Shown: positions 1 to 9,835, counted from the stretch's first letter. The stretch: DNA of 19,026 bases from Eubacteriales Family XIII. Incertae Sedis bacterium (GCA_031269205.1 JAISZM010000086.1:1-19026), one strand, 5' to 3'. Notes: generated from the sequence alone by a model not told the origin. Numbers and translations: made by a program.

Positions 1-73
1 CCCCTCCATATACCTTTTATTCCTCTGGGTCCCACCCCACAATAACCCCCCGCTGTTGTGTTACCCCTAATTC

Positions 74-91
74 GGGGGGGGGGGGGGGGGG
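74..91. repeat. 18-base G homopolymer
   Basis: Eighteen consecutive G residues lie just upstream of the prepilin gene. The preceding 73 bases are C-rich and low in complexity compared with the rest of the window. Such a tract may be a sequencing or assembly artefact near a contig end, or a genuine slippage-prone repeat. It decides whether an upstream GTG at 58 is in frame with the pilin, so any start before it is unreliable. Confidence 0.95.
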
Positions 92-180
92 CGCAGAAAT
101 ATGCTGACCTGACCACCCGCATTTTCTCCGCGCGCGCTGGACGCTCACACGTCGGCACGGACGCGAAGTCCGCGCCTTTT

Positions 181-810
181 TTGCGCCCGAAGAAGGGCTT
201 CACCCTCGTGGAGCTAATCGTCGTCATCGTCATCCTCGCGATACTCGCCGCCATCGCCATCCCGGCGCTGACGGGATATATCGACAAGGCGCGGGACAAA
301 GAGTACATCGCCAAGGCCCGCGATGTGTCGGTAGCCATAAAGACGGTGCTGAACGAAGCCTACGCCTCAGGATCTGTCGACAGCCTTACTGAAGAATGGA
401 AGGGGAGCTTTACAACGGGCTGGATATATGGGAAAAGTGGCAACTATGCGCACTTTCCCATAGATTTAGTTTCGTTCAAGATATACGGCAACCAAGTAGA
501 ATACTACAGACAGGCGGCGGCTTTGATGGGAGAGGCTTATCCGGCATCGAGCGCTAGTGGGTTTTGGGTTTATTATACTGTCGCCAAGCGGGGCTCCGGC
601 GCCACGGCGGCTACGGCCGACGGGTTTCGCTTCGAGTTTTTTCCGGATGGGCGGGTCACGGGCAAGCCTGAAATTGCTGTTACTTACAAGTTAGAAAGGT
701 TCAATTTGTCAGAGCCAACGTATTCGGCATTTTCTACGACTATTATCAATCAAGCCGTTTACAACCCAAACACCGGCTACGAGGTATACAAATTCACTTA
801 CAACTTATAA
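181..810 (+). CDS. Type IV prepilin / pseudopilin-like protein
   Basis: Encodes a secreted pilin-like subunit, probably processed by a prepilin peptidase and built into a type IV pilus or related filament. The class III signal is plain: a short basic leader ending KKG, then FTLVEL with Glu at mature position 5, then a long hydrophobic helix continuing to about residue 30 (IVVIVILAILAAIAIPAL). From a TTG at 181 the leader is six residues and the protein 209 residues, a normal pilin size. The frame stays open upstream to a GTG at 58, but that extension crosses the 18-G run and would give an atypically long leader. No good Shine-Dalgarno sequence precedes the TTG, so the true start may be obscured by an error in the G tract. 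The body is unlike any pilin I can name and contains locally more A+T-rich, Tyr-rich stretches. No pilus assembly gene is in the window. The family is clear; the start and exact role are not. Confidence 0.8.
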   Translation: MRPKKGFTLVELIVVIVILAILAAIAIPALTGYIDKARDKEYIAKARDVSVAIKTVLNEAYASGSVDSLTEEWKGSFTTGWIYGKSGNYAHFPIDLVSFKIYGNQVEYYRQAAALMGEAYPASSASGFWVYYTVAKRGSGATAATADGFRFEFFPDGRVTGKPEIAVTYKLERFNLSEPTYSAFSTTIINQAVYNPNTGYEVYKFTYNL

Positions 811-900
811 TCAGGCACAGTAAAAGCAAGTGCGCCTCCCCGGACAGCAGCGCCGAACAATGACAAATCTGAATCCACTGCCGTAATCAGCCTTCGTCGT

Positions 901-928
901 CAAAAAGCGTGTCGGCGGCGGTACCGCC
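901..928 (-). terminator. Possible weak terminator of the saccharopine-dehydrogenase-like gene
   Basis: On the minus strand a GGCGG/CCGCC stem with a 5-base loop (914-928) is followed, after about seven bases, by a run of five T (complement of 902-906). It lies downstream of the minus-strand gene's stop. The gap between stem and T-run is longer than in a textbook intrinsic terminator, so this is a weak call. Confidence 0.3.
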
Positions 929-941
929 TCATCTGATAGTT

Positions 942-956
942 GGGCGCTCCGCGCCC
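942..956. repeat. Perfect 6-bp inverted repeat with 3-base loop
   Basis: GGGCGC at 942-947 and GCGCCC at 951-956 flank TCC, giving a compact G+C hairpin on either strand. It lies 14 bases from the hairpin at 914-928, between two convergent genes. A role in transcript ending is plausible, but no T-run follows directly. Confidence 0.5.
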
Positions 957-1095
957 TTGCCCCAAGCGCGGACATCCTCCCTTCTGTCAATGGTGGGCAC
1001 TCAACGCGCAATGACGGGGTTTTCACACAGTCTGCAGTCCCCTTTCTGTCTGGAATCTTGCTGCTTCGCTCACGGCGAAACTCGAAAGGCTCGCG

Positions 1096-2352
1096 CTACC
1101 TGCCGGCCGCTGACTCCGGCCACTCGCTCTTTGACTTCACCTTCGTCTCGAGCGTGATTCCGAGCTTCGCGGCTTCCTCAAAGTAGTAGTCTATCTGTTC
1201 CTCCGTTATCATGTCGGAGCTGATGAGACCTTTTTGGCCGTATTTGTCGTTCACGAACATCTTCGTGAATAGGGCGCCTCCCTGCCCTGTCAGGTACATC
1301 TCGGCCGTCAGGCCGGAGCGCGCGAAGGAGTCGGCGAGGCCGGGCGCGAACACGTGCGTTTCGACGAGGATATCCTCGCCGCCCTTTCGCCCATAGGCTT
1401 CGACGACCATACAGCCCGTGTCGGAGACGAGACCCTCGTCCAGTATCTCCGCTATCTCAGCGCGATACTTCGGCGCGGGCGGGAGGTGTTTCAATATTAC
1501 GGAGAAGGGCGAGACGCTGACGCCGTCAACTTCCTCAGCAGACTTGAACAGCAGACCCGCGCGGTACAGCGGCTTCGCGAAGTCAAAGCCCGCGCCGCCG
1601 TATTTGAACCAGACGTTTTTCACTCCTTTGAAATACGCGTCCCTGTTGAACCAGTAGTGTACCGGCTCGTCGTGGCAGTGCTCGCCGAGGGTGACGGAGC
1701 CGGTTCCCATGTAGGCGTATTCGCGCGTTATCGGGAGTCCGAAGGCCGGCGTGCGGACAAGCTCTCCGTCCACGACCGCGTAGGCTTCCTCGCTCATGTC
1801 GCTCAGCGCTGTGACGGGCGACCACCAGAACGGGAGAAAGCGCTTCGCTTCGACGCCCTCGTAGACTATGTTGTAGATCGTGTCGCAGGCGTCCAACTCC
1901 CGCACGGCGAGCCTCGTCGCCGCGCAGATGAGTCCCGGCGCTGAGCCTGTGCCGACGACGGCGAGCCGTCCGGCCGCCTCAAACTTCGGCCCGTATTCGT
2001 CGTAGAGCACCTTGATGCTGTCGATCCAGTTATCCGCGAGCGCGTCGGTCGCGGCGAAGTCCTGATAGTTCGCCCCGACTTCAATCGCCGCGTCGAGCAC
2101 ATTGCCGTGCCACCTGAGCGGCAGGCCGTTCACTATCAGGTCGGCACCCGCTGCCGCTGCCACGATGCTGCCCTTGTCGGCCGCGTCGACCGTGACAGAG
2201 ACGCCCTTCTTCAGTCCCGCGGCGACGCTCTTCGCCGCCTTCGCGTCGTAATCCGCGCAGACGATCCTATCCACGTTCGGCTCTTCGTCCATGCGCTGCG
2301 CAACGGTGGAACCTTGCGCGCCCACGCCGAGAATCAGTAATGTTTTACCCAT
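1096..2352 (-). CDS. Saccharopine dehydrogenase family oxidoreductase
   Basis: A 418-residue cytoplasmic NAD(P)-dependent oxidoreductase of the saccharopine dehydrogenase / carboxynorspermidine reductase superfamily. The N-terminus is a Rossmann fold opening with a GxGxxG loop (GVGAQG, residues 9-14), an acidic stretch near residue 34 (CADYDA) and a second segment around 70-80 (ADLIVNGLPL). The sequence GTGSAPGL in the middle matches the hinge between the cofactor domain and the substrate domain in this family. The length is normal for single-domain members. The ATG start is firm because AGGAGG lies eight bases upstream. An extended -10 promoter lies about 110 bases upstream at 2467-2475. The gene is transcribed alone, divergently from the sulfur genes. 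The substrate cannot be told from sequence: lysine, polyamine or another amino-acid pathway are all possible, and no pathway partner is nearby. Confidence 0.85.
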   Translation of the reverse strand: MGKTLLILGVGAQGSTVAQRMDEEPNVDRIVCADYDAKAAKSVAAGLKKGVSVTVDAADKGSIVAAAAGADLIVNGLPLRWHGNVLDAAIEVGANYQDFAATDALADNWIDSIKVLYDEYGPKFEAAGRLAVVGTGSAPGLICAATRLAVRELDACDTIYNIVYEGVEAKRFLPFWWSPVTALSDMSEEAYAVVDGELVRTPAFGLPITREYAYMGTGSVTLGEHCHDEPVHYWFNRDAYFKGVKNVWFKYGGAGFDFAKPLYRAGLLFKSAEEVDGVSVSPFSVILKHLPPAPKYRAEIAEILDEGLVSDTGCMVVEAYGRKGGEDILVETHVFAPGLADSFARSGLTAEMYLTGQGGALFTKMFVNDKYGQKGLISSDMITEEQIDYYFEEAAKLGITLETKVKSKSEWPESAAGR

Positions 2353-2354
2353 AA

Positions 2355-2370
2355 TAAATACCTCCTGTAC
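2355..2370 (-). promoter_or_regulatory. Strong Shine-Dalgarno for the saccharopine-dehydrogenase-like gene
   Basis: On the minus strand a perfect AGGAGG precedes the ATG at 2352 by eight bases. It fixes the start codon and is one of the strongest ribosome-binding sites in the window. Confidence 0.85.
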
Positions 2371-2466
2371 ACCTTGACCAATCGATTCGCTCTGTAGGTA
2401 TTTTTTTGGTTCTCATCTCCAATCCCGCATAAAGGCGCTATTAAACAAAGTGGCTCATTTCGCTAC

Positions 2467-2475
2467 ATTATAACA
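2467..2475 (-). promoter_or_regulatory. Extended -10 promoter of the saccharopine-dehydrogenase-like gene
   Basis: On the minus strand the sequence reads TGTTATAAT, a perfect TATAAT with the TGn extension. There is no good -35 at 16-18 bases, which is common for extended -10 promoters. The predicted transcript would start near 2460, leaving a leader of about 110 bases. Confidence 0.6.
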
Positions 2476-2497
2476 TGCTATTACCCCGGCGGCTTCC

Positions 2498-2527
2498 TTG
2501 ACGTTTCGGCAGCGGGTGATGTATTAT
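2498..2527 (+). promoter_or_regulatory. Probable promoter of the sulfur-relay operon
   Basis: TTGACG (2498-2503) and TATTAT (2522-2527) are 18 bases apart, and each matches the sigma-70-type consensus at five of six positions. Transcription would begin near 2534, leaving about 135 bases before the cysteine desulfurase start. I recognise no riboswitch in that leader. It is arranged divergently with the extended -10 at 2467-2475. Confidence 0.5.
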
Positions 2528-2669
2528 AAGTATCGGGTACTATCAACGTGTTGCTGATGGTAACTTTGAAGTGAAATGACGTGATATGATCGGTGAGTTG
2601 TACGTTCAGCTTGGGATTGACGCCTCCGATAGAGTCCTGCCCGATCCCGGTGTTTTGTGAGTATTGACT

Positions 2670-3815
2670 ATGATTTATTTGGACAACGCGGCGACGACCT
2701 GGCCCAAGCCCGTGGGGGTGTATGAGGCCGTTTCCGACGCTCTGATGAACAAGGGCGGCAATCCGGGCCGATCAGCGCACAAGACGTCGGTGGCGGCCGG
2801 GAAGGTGCTGGACAGCGTGCGCTTTTCGCTGGCCAGGTTGCTGGGCGTGAGGGATCCGAACCGCATCGTCTTTGCCCTGAACGCTACGGACGCGCTGAAC
2901 CTCGCTATCGGCGGCGTGCTGTCGCCCGGCGACCACGCGGTTACAAGCTCCATGGAACACAATTCGGTCACGCGACCGCTTGAACATATGGCAAAGGGCG
3001 GGTTGGAATACACGCGGATCCGCATGGATCCCGTCGCCGGCGTAGACCCGCGAGACGTGGAGAAAGCCCTGCGGCCGAACACGAAACTCGTCGTTCTGAC
3101 CCACGCGTCGAACATCGCGGGCACGGTAAACCCCGTCGCGGACATCGGAGCGCTGTGCCGGGAGCGCGGCGTCTTCTTCCTCGTCGACGCGGCGCAATCC
3201 GCAGGTTCGTTGCCGATAGACGTCGAAGCTATGAACATAGACCTGCTCGCCTTCCCCGGCCACAAGGGTTTGTTCGGGCCGACCGGCACGGGCGGCCTGT
3301 ATATCGCCGAAGGCGTGGACGTAAATCCGGCGCGATACGGCGGCACGGGTGTCTTTTCGGAATTTCCCCTGCAACCGGATGAGCTGCCGTTTCGCTACGA
3401 GTCGGGCACACAGAACTTCCACGGACTCGCCGGCCTTGACGCCGGTGTCCGCTTCATCGCTGACAAGGGGACAGACGCGATTCACTCCCATGAACTGCGG
3501 TTGGTGAATCTGCTGACAGACGGCCTTCACGACATTCCAGAGGTGACGGTCTACGGCCCGCCGCCCGGGGCAGAGCGCGCGGCCGTCGTCTCTCTCAACA
3601 TAAAGGGGATGAACTGCGCGGAAGCGGCGCTCATACTCGACGCGTCGTTCGATATCGCGATACGCTCGGGTCTGCACTGCGCGCCTGACGCGCACCGCAC
3701 GCTCGGTACTTTTGAACTCGGCGGAACGCTTCGCGTCAGCCCCGGTTTTTTCAACACGGATGAGGATATCGCGCGTTGCGTGGAAGGGATAGCCGAGATC
3801 GCGCGCGAAGCGTAG
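2670..3815 (+). CDS. Cysteine desulfurase family protein (class V aminotransferase fold)
   Basis: A 381-residue PLP enzyme that takes sulfur from cysteine as a persulfide and passes it to acceptors. It opens with YLDNAATTWPKP, the hallmark of a SufS/NifS-related desulfurase subfamily in anaerobes. Other residues seen are His97 in MEHNS (PLP stacking), Asp173 in LVDAAQSAG (pairs with the pyridine nitrogen), Lys199 in FPGHKG (Schiff base) and Cys337 in RSGLHCAP (catalytic cysteine that carries the persulfide). The length is normal and the active-site set is complete. ATG at 2670 is preferred; a TTG two codons earlier is also open. Neither has a strong Shine-Dalgarno. The stop is one base before a possible ATG of the downstream E1 gene, so the two are co-transcribed. 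The neighbours suggest the persulfide feeds the ThiF/MoeB-type enzyme and its carrier rather than iron-sulfur scaffolds, since no SufU/IscU is present. Confidence 0.92.
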   Translation: MIYLDNAATTWPKPVGVYEAVSDALMNKGGNPGRSAHKTSVAAGKVLDSVRFSLARLLGVRDPNRIVFALNATDALNLAIGGVLSPGDHAVTSSMEHNSVTRPLEHMAKGGLEYTRIRMDPVAGVDPRDVEKALRPNTKLVVLTHASNIAGTVNPVADIGALCRERGVFFLVDAAQSAGSLPIDVEAMNIDLLAFPGHKGLFGPTGTGGLYIAEGVDVNPARYGGTGVFSEFPLQPDELPFRYESGTQNFHGLAGLDAGVRFIADKGTDAIHSHELRLVNLLTDGLHDIPEVTVYGPPPGAERAAVVSLNIKGMNCAEAALILDASFDIAIRSGLHCAPDAHRTLGTFELGGTLRVSPGFFNTDEDIARCVEGIAEIAREA

Positions 3816-3828
3816 GATGGGGAGAGTC

Positions 3829-4851
3829 ATGGCGGGATGGGAGCGTTACAAAAGGCAGATCACGTTTGAGGGCATCGGCGAGGAAGGGCAGCGAAAACTC
3901 TCCGAGGCGCGCGTGTGCATCATCGGCGTCGGAGCGCTCGGAACCATCATCGCGAACAGCCTCTGCCGCGCGGGAGTGGGGTTCTTGCGCGTGATCGACC
4001 GGGATCACGTCGAGGAGACGAATCTTCAGCGACAGATACTGTTCACGGAGCGCGACGTGGCGGAATGCCTTCCGAAGGCCGTCGCCGCGGCGAACCACTT
4101 GTCGTCAGCGAATTCCTCCATCACGATCGAGTCCGTCGTAGACGATGTGAACGCGTCGAACATAGAGCGCTTCATCGGGGATGTGGATCTGGTGATGGAC
4201 GGTTCCGATAATTTCGAGACGAGATTTCTCATCAACGAAGCCTGCGACAAGCACAAGATTCAATGGATATACGGTGGCGTCGTGGCGAGCGGCGGCGCTA
4301 CGATGAACGTTCTGATGGAAGACGACACGCCATGCTTTCGGTGCTTCATGCCGGAGATGCCGGAAGCCGGCGCCTATCCCACCTGCAACACGGTCGGCGT
4401 CATCAACCCGATAACGGGCATCGTCGCGTCATATCAAGCAGCCGAGGCCATGAAGATACTGACGGGCGCCGACGGGGTGTCGCGGCACTATCTCGCCCTC
4501 GACGTATGGGAGAACATTTCGAGCTATATAGAAGTCGAAAAGAACCCCGATTGCCCCGTCTGCGTACGCGGCGAGTACGCGCTTTTGGATAGTCCGGTCG
4601 CCTCATACGCGGCCAGCCTGTGCGGACAGGACTCGTGGCAGATCATCCCCGAGGGTCGGCGCTCGGCTGATTTTGACGCGTTGGCCGACAGACTCGCGCG
4701 CCTGGGAGAGGTCAAAGTCACCAAATTCCTCATGCGCTTCGACGGCGACGGCGTTTCGTTCAGACTGTTCCCCGACGGCAGAGCTATGATCGACGGCGCG
4801 GAGGACGAATCCGCCGCGCGAAGAATATACGCGGAGTACATCGGGGCGTAG
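3829..4851 (+). CDS. ThiF/MoeB-type E1-like adenylyltransferase
   Basis: A 340-residue E1-like enzyme that adenylates the C-terminal glycine of a small ubiquitin-fold carrier, a step leading to a thiocarboxylate. In order it shows RYKRQI near the N-terminus, the nucleotide loop GVGALG (33-38), the catalytic segment DRDHVEETNLQRQ, MDGSDNFETRF, a zinc pair CFRC (Cys169, Cys172), a conserved Cys186 in PTCNTVGV that is the candidate acceptor cysteine, and the second zinc pair CPVC (Cys242, Cys245). After residue 250 a C-terminal domain ends in LFPDGRAMIDG and IYAEYIGA, an extension seen in many Firmicutes ThiF-like proteins. ATG 3829 is chosen because GGGGAG lies just upstream; ATG 3817 is in frame but poorly served. 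Whether it acts in thiamine, molybdopterin/tungstopterin or another route is not decidable here, since no ThiG or MoaE neighbour exists. Confidence 0.9.
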   Translation: MAGWERYKRQITFEGIGEEGQRKLSEARVCIIGVGALGTIIANSLCRAGVGFLRVIDRDHVEETNLQRQILFTERDVAECLPKAVAAANHLSSANSSITIESVVDDVNASNIERFIGDVDLVMDGSDNFETRFLINEACDKHKIQWIYGGVVASGGATMNVLMEDDTPCFRCFMPEMPEAGAYPTCNTVGVINPITGIVASYQAAEAMKILTGADGVSRHYLALDVWENISSYIEVEKNPDCPVCVRGEYALLDSPVASYAASLCGQDSWQIIPEGRRSADFDALADRLARLGEVKVTKFLMRFDGDGVSFRLFPDGRAMIDGAEDESAARRIYAEYIGA

Positions 4852-4895
4852 CGCAGACCACAGGATGGTGTGGGCAATCTGAAAAGAGGGAGCGA

Positions 4896-5141
4896 ATGGA
4901 AGTCAATTTTAAACTGATAGGAACCATGAAGTTCATTGCCACGGTCGACGGGAAAAGCGAGGTGACGCGCGAAATCCCCGACGGCGGCACGGTTGAGGAC
5001 GCGCTTCGCGCCATAGGAATAGACCGTCAAAAGACGGCGCAATTTCAATTCGCCGCCGTGAACGGGAAGAAGGTCGAACTGGACTACGTGCTACAACCCG
5101 GAGACACCGTCAAGGTATTCCCGCGTTCGTTTGGGGGATAG
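4896..5141 (+). CDS. MoaD/ThiS-family sulfur carrier protein
   Basis: An 81-residue beta-grasp protein. It ends in the exposed Gly-Gly (residues 80-81, after PRSF) that E1-type enzymes adenylate and convert to a thiocarboxylate. The core patterns fit the family: GGTVEDALRAIGI in the helix region, then AAVNGKKV and VLQPGDTVKVFP before the tail. The length is typical. A purine-rich Shine-Dalgarno (GAGGGAG) sits directly upstream of the ATG, and the gene follows the E1 gene after 44 bases. Together with the desulfurase and the E1 enzyme it forms a complete donor-activator-carrier set. The final acceptor is unknown; ThiS, MoaD and unnamed carriers all share this architecture. I see no transcript terminator in the 56 bases before the convergent HAD gene. 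Confidence 0.9.
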   Translation: MEVNFKLIGTMKFIATVDGKSEVTREIPDGGTVEDALRAIGIDRQKTAQFQFAAVNGKKVELDYVLQPGDTVKVFPRSFGG

Positions 5142-5197
5142 AGCGAAGTTTTGGTTTGAGAATTGGATGTTTTTCATAGAGTCTGATCCCTCACCCA

Positions 5198-5869
5198 TCA
5201 ACCCATTTTGTGAAGTAATGTTATCAGATCCGTCGGCGCGTCTATTGTGTGATCCGGTTCGGCCGCCGTGTCGCCATAGCTTTCATCCGTCGCTACGGCC
5301 CAAGCGACGCGTACGGATATGAGGCCGGCGTTGTGGCCGCCGATGATGTCGTTTTGGCTGTCCCCTACGAGGATCGCTCTTTCCGCGGAACTGCCGAGTT
5401 TGTCGAGCGTGAACCAGATGTGTTCCGGCGCGGGCTTGTCCTTCGGAGCTTCGCCGACCGCCACAACGGCGCCGAAATACTTCTCTATGTCGAATTGGCG
5501 CAGCCCTATTTCCGTCGTGTGCCTCAGGCGGTTCGTCACGAGACCAAGCTCGTAACCCTCAACGCTCAACACCTCAAGCATCTCCTGTACGCCGGGGAAC
5601 AAGCGTATCATTTCGGTAAAGTGTTCGTGATGAAACTCCCGATAGGCACCCACTACGAGATCGGGATCGTGACCGGGGAAAAGGTTGGCCACGGTGTACA
5701 GGATAGGTTCGCCGAGCGTCGCCGTGAGCGTGTCCGTCGGGAACTCGCGGCCAAGCAGTCCGCGCGCGGCGTACTGCCACGACGCCATCACGGCCTCGTT
5801 CGTGTCCATGAGCGTACCGTCGAAGTCAAAGACTACCGTGTCGATGTTGCGCTTGGGTTTATCAGTCAC
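5198..5869 (-). CDS. HAD-IA family phosphatase (PpaX / phosphoglycolate phosphatase-like)
   Basis: A 223-residue haloacid dehalogenase hydrolase. Motif I is FDFDGTLMDTNE (Asp15 nucleophile, Asp17 acid/base), motif II the Thr in LVTNR (Thr112), motif III Lys145 in KDKPAPEH, and motif IV VGDSQND (Asp170, Asp174). An alpha-helical cap lies between motifs I and II, and the DTNE-type segment resembles Bacillus PpaX, which hydrolyses pyrophosphate released by HPr-Ser-P dephosphorylation. Phosphoglycolate or other small phosphoesters are equally possible. The start is a GTG inside the last codons of prfB: the two genes overlap by 8 bases (5862-5869), so it is likely translated by coupling and is the last gene of the secA-prfB run. 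No hprK or lgt is nearby, so the PpaX role is unproven. Confidence 0.85.
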   Translation of the reverse strand: MTDKPKRNIDTVVFDFDGTLMDTNEAVMASWQYAARGLLGREFPTDTLTATLGEPILYTVANLFPGHDPDLVVGAYREFHHEHFTEMIRLFPGVQEMLEVLSVEGYELGLVTNRLRHTTEIGLRQFDIEKYFGAVVAVGEAPKDKPAPEHIWFTLDKLGSSAERAILVGDSQNDIIGGHNAGLISVRVAWAVATDESYGDTAAEPDHTIDAPTDLITLLHKMG

Positions 5870-6962
5870 GCTGTTTCAACTTTTCATTTATGAACAGGTC
5901 TATATCGCCATCCATAACCGCCTGCACGTTGCCGTTTTCGGCGTTTGTGCGGTGGTCCTTCACAAGCGAGTAAGGATGGAAGACGTAGGAGCGTATCTGG
6001 CTGCCCCAGGCGATCTGCCCGTAGTCGCCCTTCAGTTCGTCGAGGCTCTCCTTCTGCTCCTTGCGCGCCAGTTCGTAGAGCTTGGATTTCAGCGCCTTCA
6101 TCGCGACATCCTTGTTCTGATGCTGTGAGCGCTCGTTCTGGCAGGTTACGACGATGTTCGTCGGCAGGTGCGTTATCCTGATGGCGCTGTCCGTCTTGTT
6201 GACGTGCTGGCCACCCGCGCCGCTCGAACGGAACGTATCGACGCGTATGTCGTCCGGGTTTATCTCGATGTTGATGTCGTCGTCTATCTCGGGCGTCACG
6301 GCTACGGACGCGAAGGACGTATGTCTGCGCGACGAACTGTCGAAGGGCGAGATGCGCACGATGCGGTGTACGCCCTGCTCGTTTTTCAGATAGCCGTAGG
6401 CGTACTCCCCCTCGACAAAGAACCTTGCGCTCTTTATGCCCGCGACCGTGTCGTCCTGCAGATCGAGCATTTTCGTCTTGTAGCCGCGGCGCTCGGCCCA
6501 CCTGAAGTACATGCGCAGCAGCATCTCGGCCCAGTCCTGAGCGTCCGTGCCGCCTGCTCCCGCGTTGATCTCGACGTAGGCGTTGTTCGGATCGTACTCA
6601 TCGCCGAGCAAGGTGCGTATGCGAAGGCTTTCGATGTCCGCGTTCCACTTCTCGTAGCCCTCTTGTATCTCGGGGACGAGCGATGTGTCGTCCTCCTCGT
6701 CGGCGAGGGATATCATGACTTCGACGTCGTCGAGTTCCGCGACGAGGCTGTCGTAACCCTTGACCTTGCCCTCGACGGACTTGCGCTCCTTCAGCAATTT
6801 CTGCGCCGCCTCGTGATCGTCCCAGAATCCGTCCCGTTCGCTCTCGGAGGTTATCTCGGCCAGCCGTCCCGCGAGCGCGTCATAGCCGAGCGCTGAGCGC
6901 AGCTCCGCGAGCGCAGCCTTAGCTCCATCCATCTCATATTTTATCTGTTCTAACTCTATCAT
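5862..6962 (-). CDS. prfB: Peptide chain release factor 2
   Basis: RF2 reads UGA and UAA stop codons in the ribosome and triggers peptide release. At 366 residues it matches the full family length. It has the SPF codon-recognition tripeptide (205-207) in RISPFDSSSRRHTS and the catalytic GGQ (250-252) in SGAGGQHVNK, the glutamine methylated by PrmC. Most bacterial prfB genes need a +1 frameshift at an in-frame UGA near codon 26. Here the N-terminal helical region (SALGYDALAGRL) runs through without a stop, so the autoregulatory frameshift is absent. The start ATG at 6962 is preceded by AGGCGG at nine bases, and that ribosome-binding site is itself buried in a perfect hairpin (see 6972-7004). 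The gene lies 77 bases after secA and overlaps the downstream HAD gene. Confidence 0.97.
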   Translation of the reverse strand: MIELEQIKYEMDGAKAALAELRSALGYDALAGRLAEITSESERDGFWDDHEAAQKLLKERKSVEGKVKGYDSLVAELDDVEVMISLADEEDDTSLVPEIQEGYEKWNADIESLRIRTLLGDEYDPNNAYVEINAGAGGTDAQDWAEMLLRMYFRWAERRGYKTKMLDLQDDTVAGIKSARFFVEGEYAYGYLKNEQGVHRIVRISPFDSSSRRHTSFASVAVTPEIDDDINIEINPDDIRVDTFRSSGAGGQHVNKTDSAIRITHLPTNIVVTCQNERSQHQNKDVAMKALKSKLYELARKEQKESLDELKGDYGQIAWGSQIRSYVFHPYSLVKDHRTNAENGNVQAVMDGDIDLFINEKLKQRD

Positions 6963-6971
6963 AAGAATTAA

Positions 6972-7004
6972 CCGCCTGACGTGACATCAGGCGGAGTAAC
7001 CGCC
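6972..7004 (-). promoter_or_regulatory. prfB leader with mutually exclusive hairpins over the ribosome-binding site
   Basis: Read on the minus strand, three elements follow each other: GGCGG (7004-7000), CCGCCTGA (6994-6987) and TCAGGCGG (6979-6972). The middle element can pair with the last one as a perfect 8-bp stem with a 7-base loop, which would bury the AGGCGG ribosome-binding site of prfB. It can instead pair with the first as a 5-bp stem with a 5-base loop, which would free the site. This is the geometry of a translational switch. It could also be a weak secA terminator or attenuator, since only a loose T-rich stretch follows. Confidence 0.5.
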
Positions 7005-7039
7005 TTTCACAATGCGGAGCAATGAGCGCATCATATCAC

Positions 7040-9817
<2,778 letters not shown>

Positions 9818-9835
9818 TCTATTCCTGCCTCTCTG

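Larger units (their letters stand above)
811..1095. other. Convergent intergenic region with short hairpins
   Basis: The 285 bases between the stop codons of the prepilin (+) and the saccharopine-dehydrogenase-like gene (-) hold no convincing gene. Short open frames on both strands have no ribosome-binding site and no recognisable protein. Two perfect small inverted repeats lie close together at 914-928 and 942-956 and are listed separately. Confidence 0.6.

Noticed and set aside
811..1157. Two small open frames in the convergent gap after the prepilin
   Set aside because: Neither has a ribosome-binding site or a recognisable sequence. One abuts the pilin stop and the other runs into the oxidoreductase gene in the wrong strand.
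2772..3830. A 352-codon open frame opposite the cysteine desulfurase
   Set aside because: The desulfurase has every active-site residue in frame, whereas the antisense product is Arg/Val-rich and shows no motif.
5142..5197. A bidirectional terminator between the sulfur carrier and the HAD gene
   Set aside because: I found no stem with a following T-run in these 56 bases on either strand.
6840..6962. A programmed +1 frameshift in prfB
   Set aside because: The frame is continuous from the ATG through the region equivalent to codon 26, with no in-frame UGA, and the product has full RF2 length.
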